Assembly: GCA_021808205.1 (NCBI GenBank)
Contig: JAKBCD010000048.1
Location: 1-7,184, forward strand
DNA: 7,184 nucleotides
Source of the DNA: Pseudomonadota bacterium
Lineage (GTDB): Bacteria > Pseudomonadota > Alphaproteobacteria > Acetobacterales > Acetobacteraceae
Direction: 5' to 3'
Within the stretch, counting starts at the first letter, position 1. Every line of letters begins with the position of its first letter. Shown one piece after another: positions 6,301 through 7,184 of this stretch. The translations under genes were made by a program, and so were the position numbers. The notes below the pieces were generated by a model, which ran no database searches, had not been told where the DNA came from, and worked only from the letters and a program-made list of their open reading frames with translations.

Positions 6301-6332
6301 GCGTTTGCCGCTTGCGTTTTCTTCGCGTTTGC
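6301..6332 (+). repeat. Direct repeat GCGTTTGC in the glcB leader
   Basis: GCGTTTGC occurs at 6301-6308 and 6325-6332, 24 bp apart, with a related GCTTGCGTTTTC between the copies. It lies between the dyad at 6246-6287 and the glcB ribosome site. It could be regulator half-sites or chance in a GC-biased stretch. Confidence 0.3.
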
Positions 6333-6366
6333 AGCAAAAATACGCGCGGGAAGGGTATGAGACGCT

Positions 6367-6373
6367 TAAGGAG
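6367..6373 (+). promoter_or_regulatory. Strong ribosome binding site of glcB
   Basis: TAAGGAG lies six bases before the ATG at 6380. It is a near-perfect match to the anti-Shine-Dalgarno sequence at good spacing. It fixes the glcB start and is much stronger than any ribosome site near the start of the upstream glycosyltransferase gene. Confidence 0.8.
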
Positions 6374-6379
6374 TTGATC

Positions 6380-7184
6380 ATGCCTGAGCCCAGGAGGTTC
6401 GTGGGCGGCCTGTCGGTCGCCGCCGTTCTGTGTGATTTCATTAACAATGAGGCTCTGCCGGGCACCGGGCTGGGGCAAGCTGCCTTCTGGGAAGGTTTCG
6501 CGGCATTGCTGCGCGATTTTACCCGCGCCAACGCGTTGCTTTTAGCCAAACGCGATGAACTCCAGAAGCAGCTGGATGGCTGGTACAAGGCGCATAAGGG
6601 CCAGCCTCATAACCAGAACGCCTATGAGGCCTTTCTGCGTGAGATCGGTTATTTGCAGCCCGACCCGGCGCCTTTCAGCGTTGATACCTCGAACGTGGAT
6701 GACGAGATCGCCCTTATTCCCGGCCCGCAGCTGGTGGTGCCGCTTACCAACGCCCGCTACGCGCTGAACGCCGCCAATGCCCGCTGGGGCAGTCTGTACG
6801 ACGCGCTCTACGGCACAGATGCTGTGCCGGAAACCGATGGCGCCGCACGCGGAGGCAGCTTCAACCCGGTGCGCGCCGATGCGGTGATCGCCCGCGCCCG
6901 TGCCTTTCTGGACGCCGCCTTCCCGTTGGAGGACGCCAGCCATGCCGATGCCCTGGGCTACGCGGTGGAGGCAGGCCGCCTGGTGGCGCAGATGCCCTCC
7001 GGCGATACGGGTTTGAAAAATCCCGCGCAGTTCGCGGGCTATCAGGGTTTTGCCGCCAGCCCCGGCGCCGTGCTGCTGAAAAACCACAATCTGCACGCCG
7101 AAATCGTCATCGACGCGGCCCACCCCATCGGCCGGCACGACACGGCGCATATCGCGGACATCATCCTGGAGTCCGCCATCACCA
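6380..7184 (+). CDS. glcB: Malate synthase G, N-terminal part (cut by the window edge)
   Basis: The first 268 residues of malate synthase G are present; the family is usually a little over 720 residues. The enzyme condenses glyoxylate and acetyl-CoA to malate and CoA in the cytoplasm, as the second step of the glyoxylate shunt or for growth on glycolate. Conserved family segments appear in order: NEALPGTGL, FLREIGYL, GPQLVVPLTNARYALNAAN, ARWGSLYDALYGTD, PAQFAGYQGF, LLKNHNLHAEIVID and a DTAHIADIILESAIT-like block just before the edge. These closely follow E. coli GlcB. The catalytic and acetyl-CoA-binding parts lie beyond the window. The start has a strong ribosome site. The 141-base gap from the upstream gene and the dyad in it suggest separate transcription. 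No isocitrate lyase or glycolate oxidase gene is visible nearby. Confidence 0.95.
   Translation, partial: MPEPRRFVGGLSVAAVLCDFINNEALPGTGLGQAAFWEGFAALLRDFTRANALLLAKRDELQKQLDGWYKAHKGQPHNQNAYEAFLREIGYLQPDPAPFSVDTSNVDDEIALIPGPQLVVPLTNARYALNAANARWGSLYDALYGTDAVPETDGAARGGSFNPVRADAVIARARAFLDAAFPLEDASHADALGYAVEAGRLVAQMPSGDTGLKNPAQFAGYQGFAASPGAVLLKNHNLHAEIVIDAAHPIGRHDTAHIADIILESAIT

Noticed and set aside
6542..7150. 202-codon minus-strand frame opposite glcB
   Set aside because: The plus strand encodes well-conserved malate synthase G over the same bases, and the antisense product matches nothing I recognise.
1..7184. CRISPR array, insertion sequence, tRNA, toxin-antitoxin or other defence system
   Set aside because: I found no regularly spaced repeats, transposase, terminal inverted repeats, tRNA-like fold or defence gene. 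The three main genes account for over 90 percent of the window.

Overview
The window is about 7.2 kb of GC-rich bacterial chromosome. It most likely comes from an alphaproteobacterium, perhaps Acetobacteraceae or a relative. The evidence is an RNase E with an Ala/Glu-rich insertion in its N-terminal S1 region and a C-terminal GWWRR tail, both alphaproteobacterial traits, plus the base composition and a multi-domain glycosyltransferase of a kind I associate with alphaproteobacteria. The family placement is inference. I see no mobile element, CRISPR array, tRNA or rRNA.

Layout, left to right. (1) Positions 1-59, minus strand: the first 19 codons of a gene that leaves the window, with its own candidate promoter, a leader hairpin and a Shine-Dalgarno. 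The start is slightly FliS-like, but the identity is open. (2) Positions 60-198: intergenic, with a strong hairpin (137-166) after the end of rne. (3) Positions 199-2733, minus strand: rne, the endoribonuclease that scaffolds the RNA degradosome. (4) Positions 2734-3010: a divergent intergenic region with hairpins and one good sigma70-like promoter pointing right. (5) Positions 3011-6238, plus strand: a 1075-residue protein with three consecutive GT92/Glyco_tranf_2_4-like glycosyltransferase modules and a C-terminal F5/8 type C (discoidin-like) domain. (6) Positions 6239-6379: intergenic, with a large AT-rich dyad that looks like an operator. (7) Positions 6380-7184, plus strand: the first 268 codons of glcB, malate synthase G, which is cut by the window edge.

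The genes do not form one pathway. rne is RNA-decay housekeeping. glcB condenses glyoxylate with acetyl-CoA, and it stands here without any visible glyoxylate or glycolate genes. The large glycosyltransferase sits alone between them and is the most unusual object in the window. All three of its modules keep the D-x-D-E-F metal/nucleotide-sugar motif at exactly the same distance from the upstream acidic motif. This suggests three working or recently working active sites in one chain, joined to a putative sugar-binding domain and with no secretion signal. Its acceptor and product cannot be read from this window.
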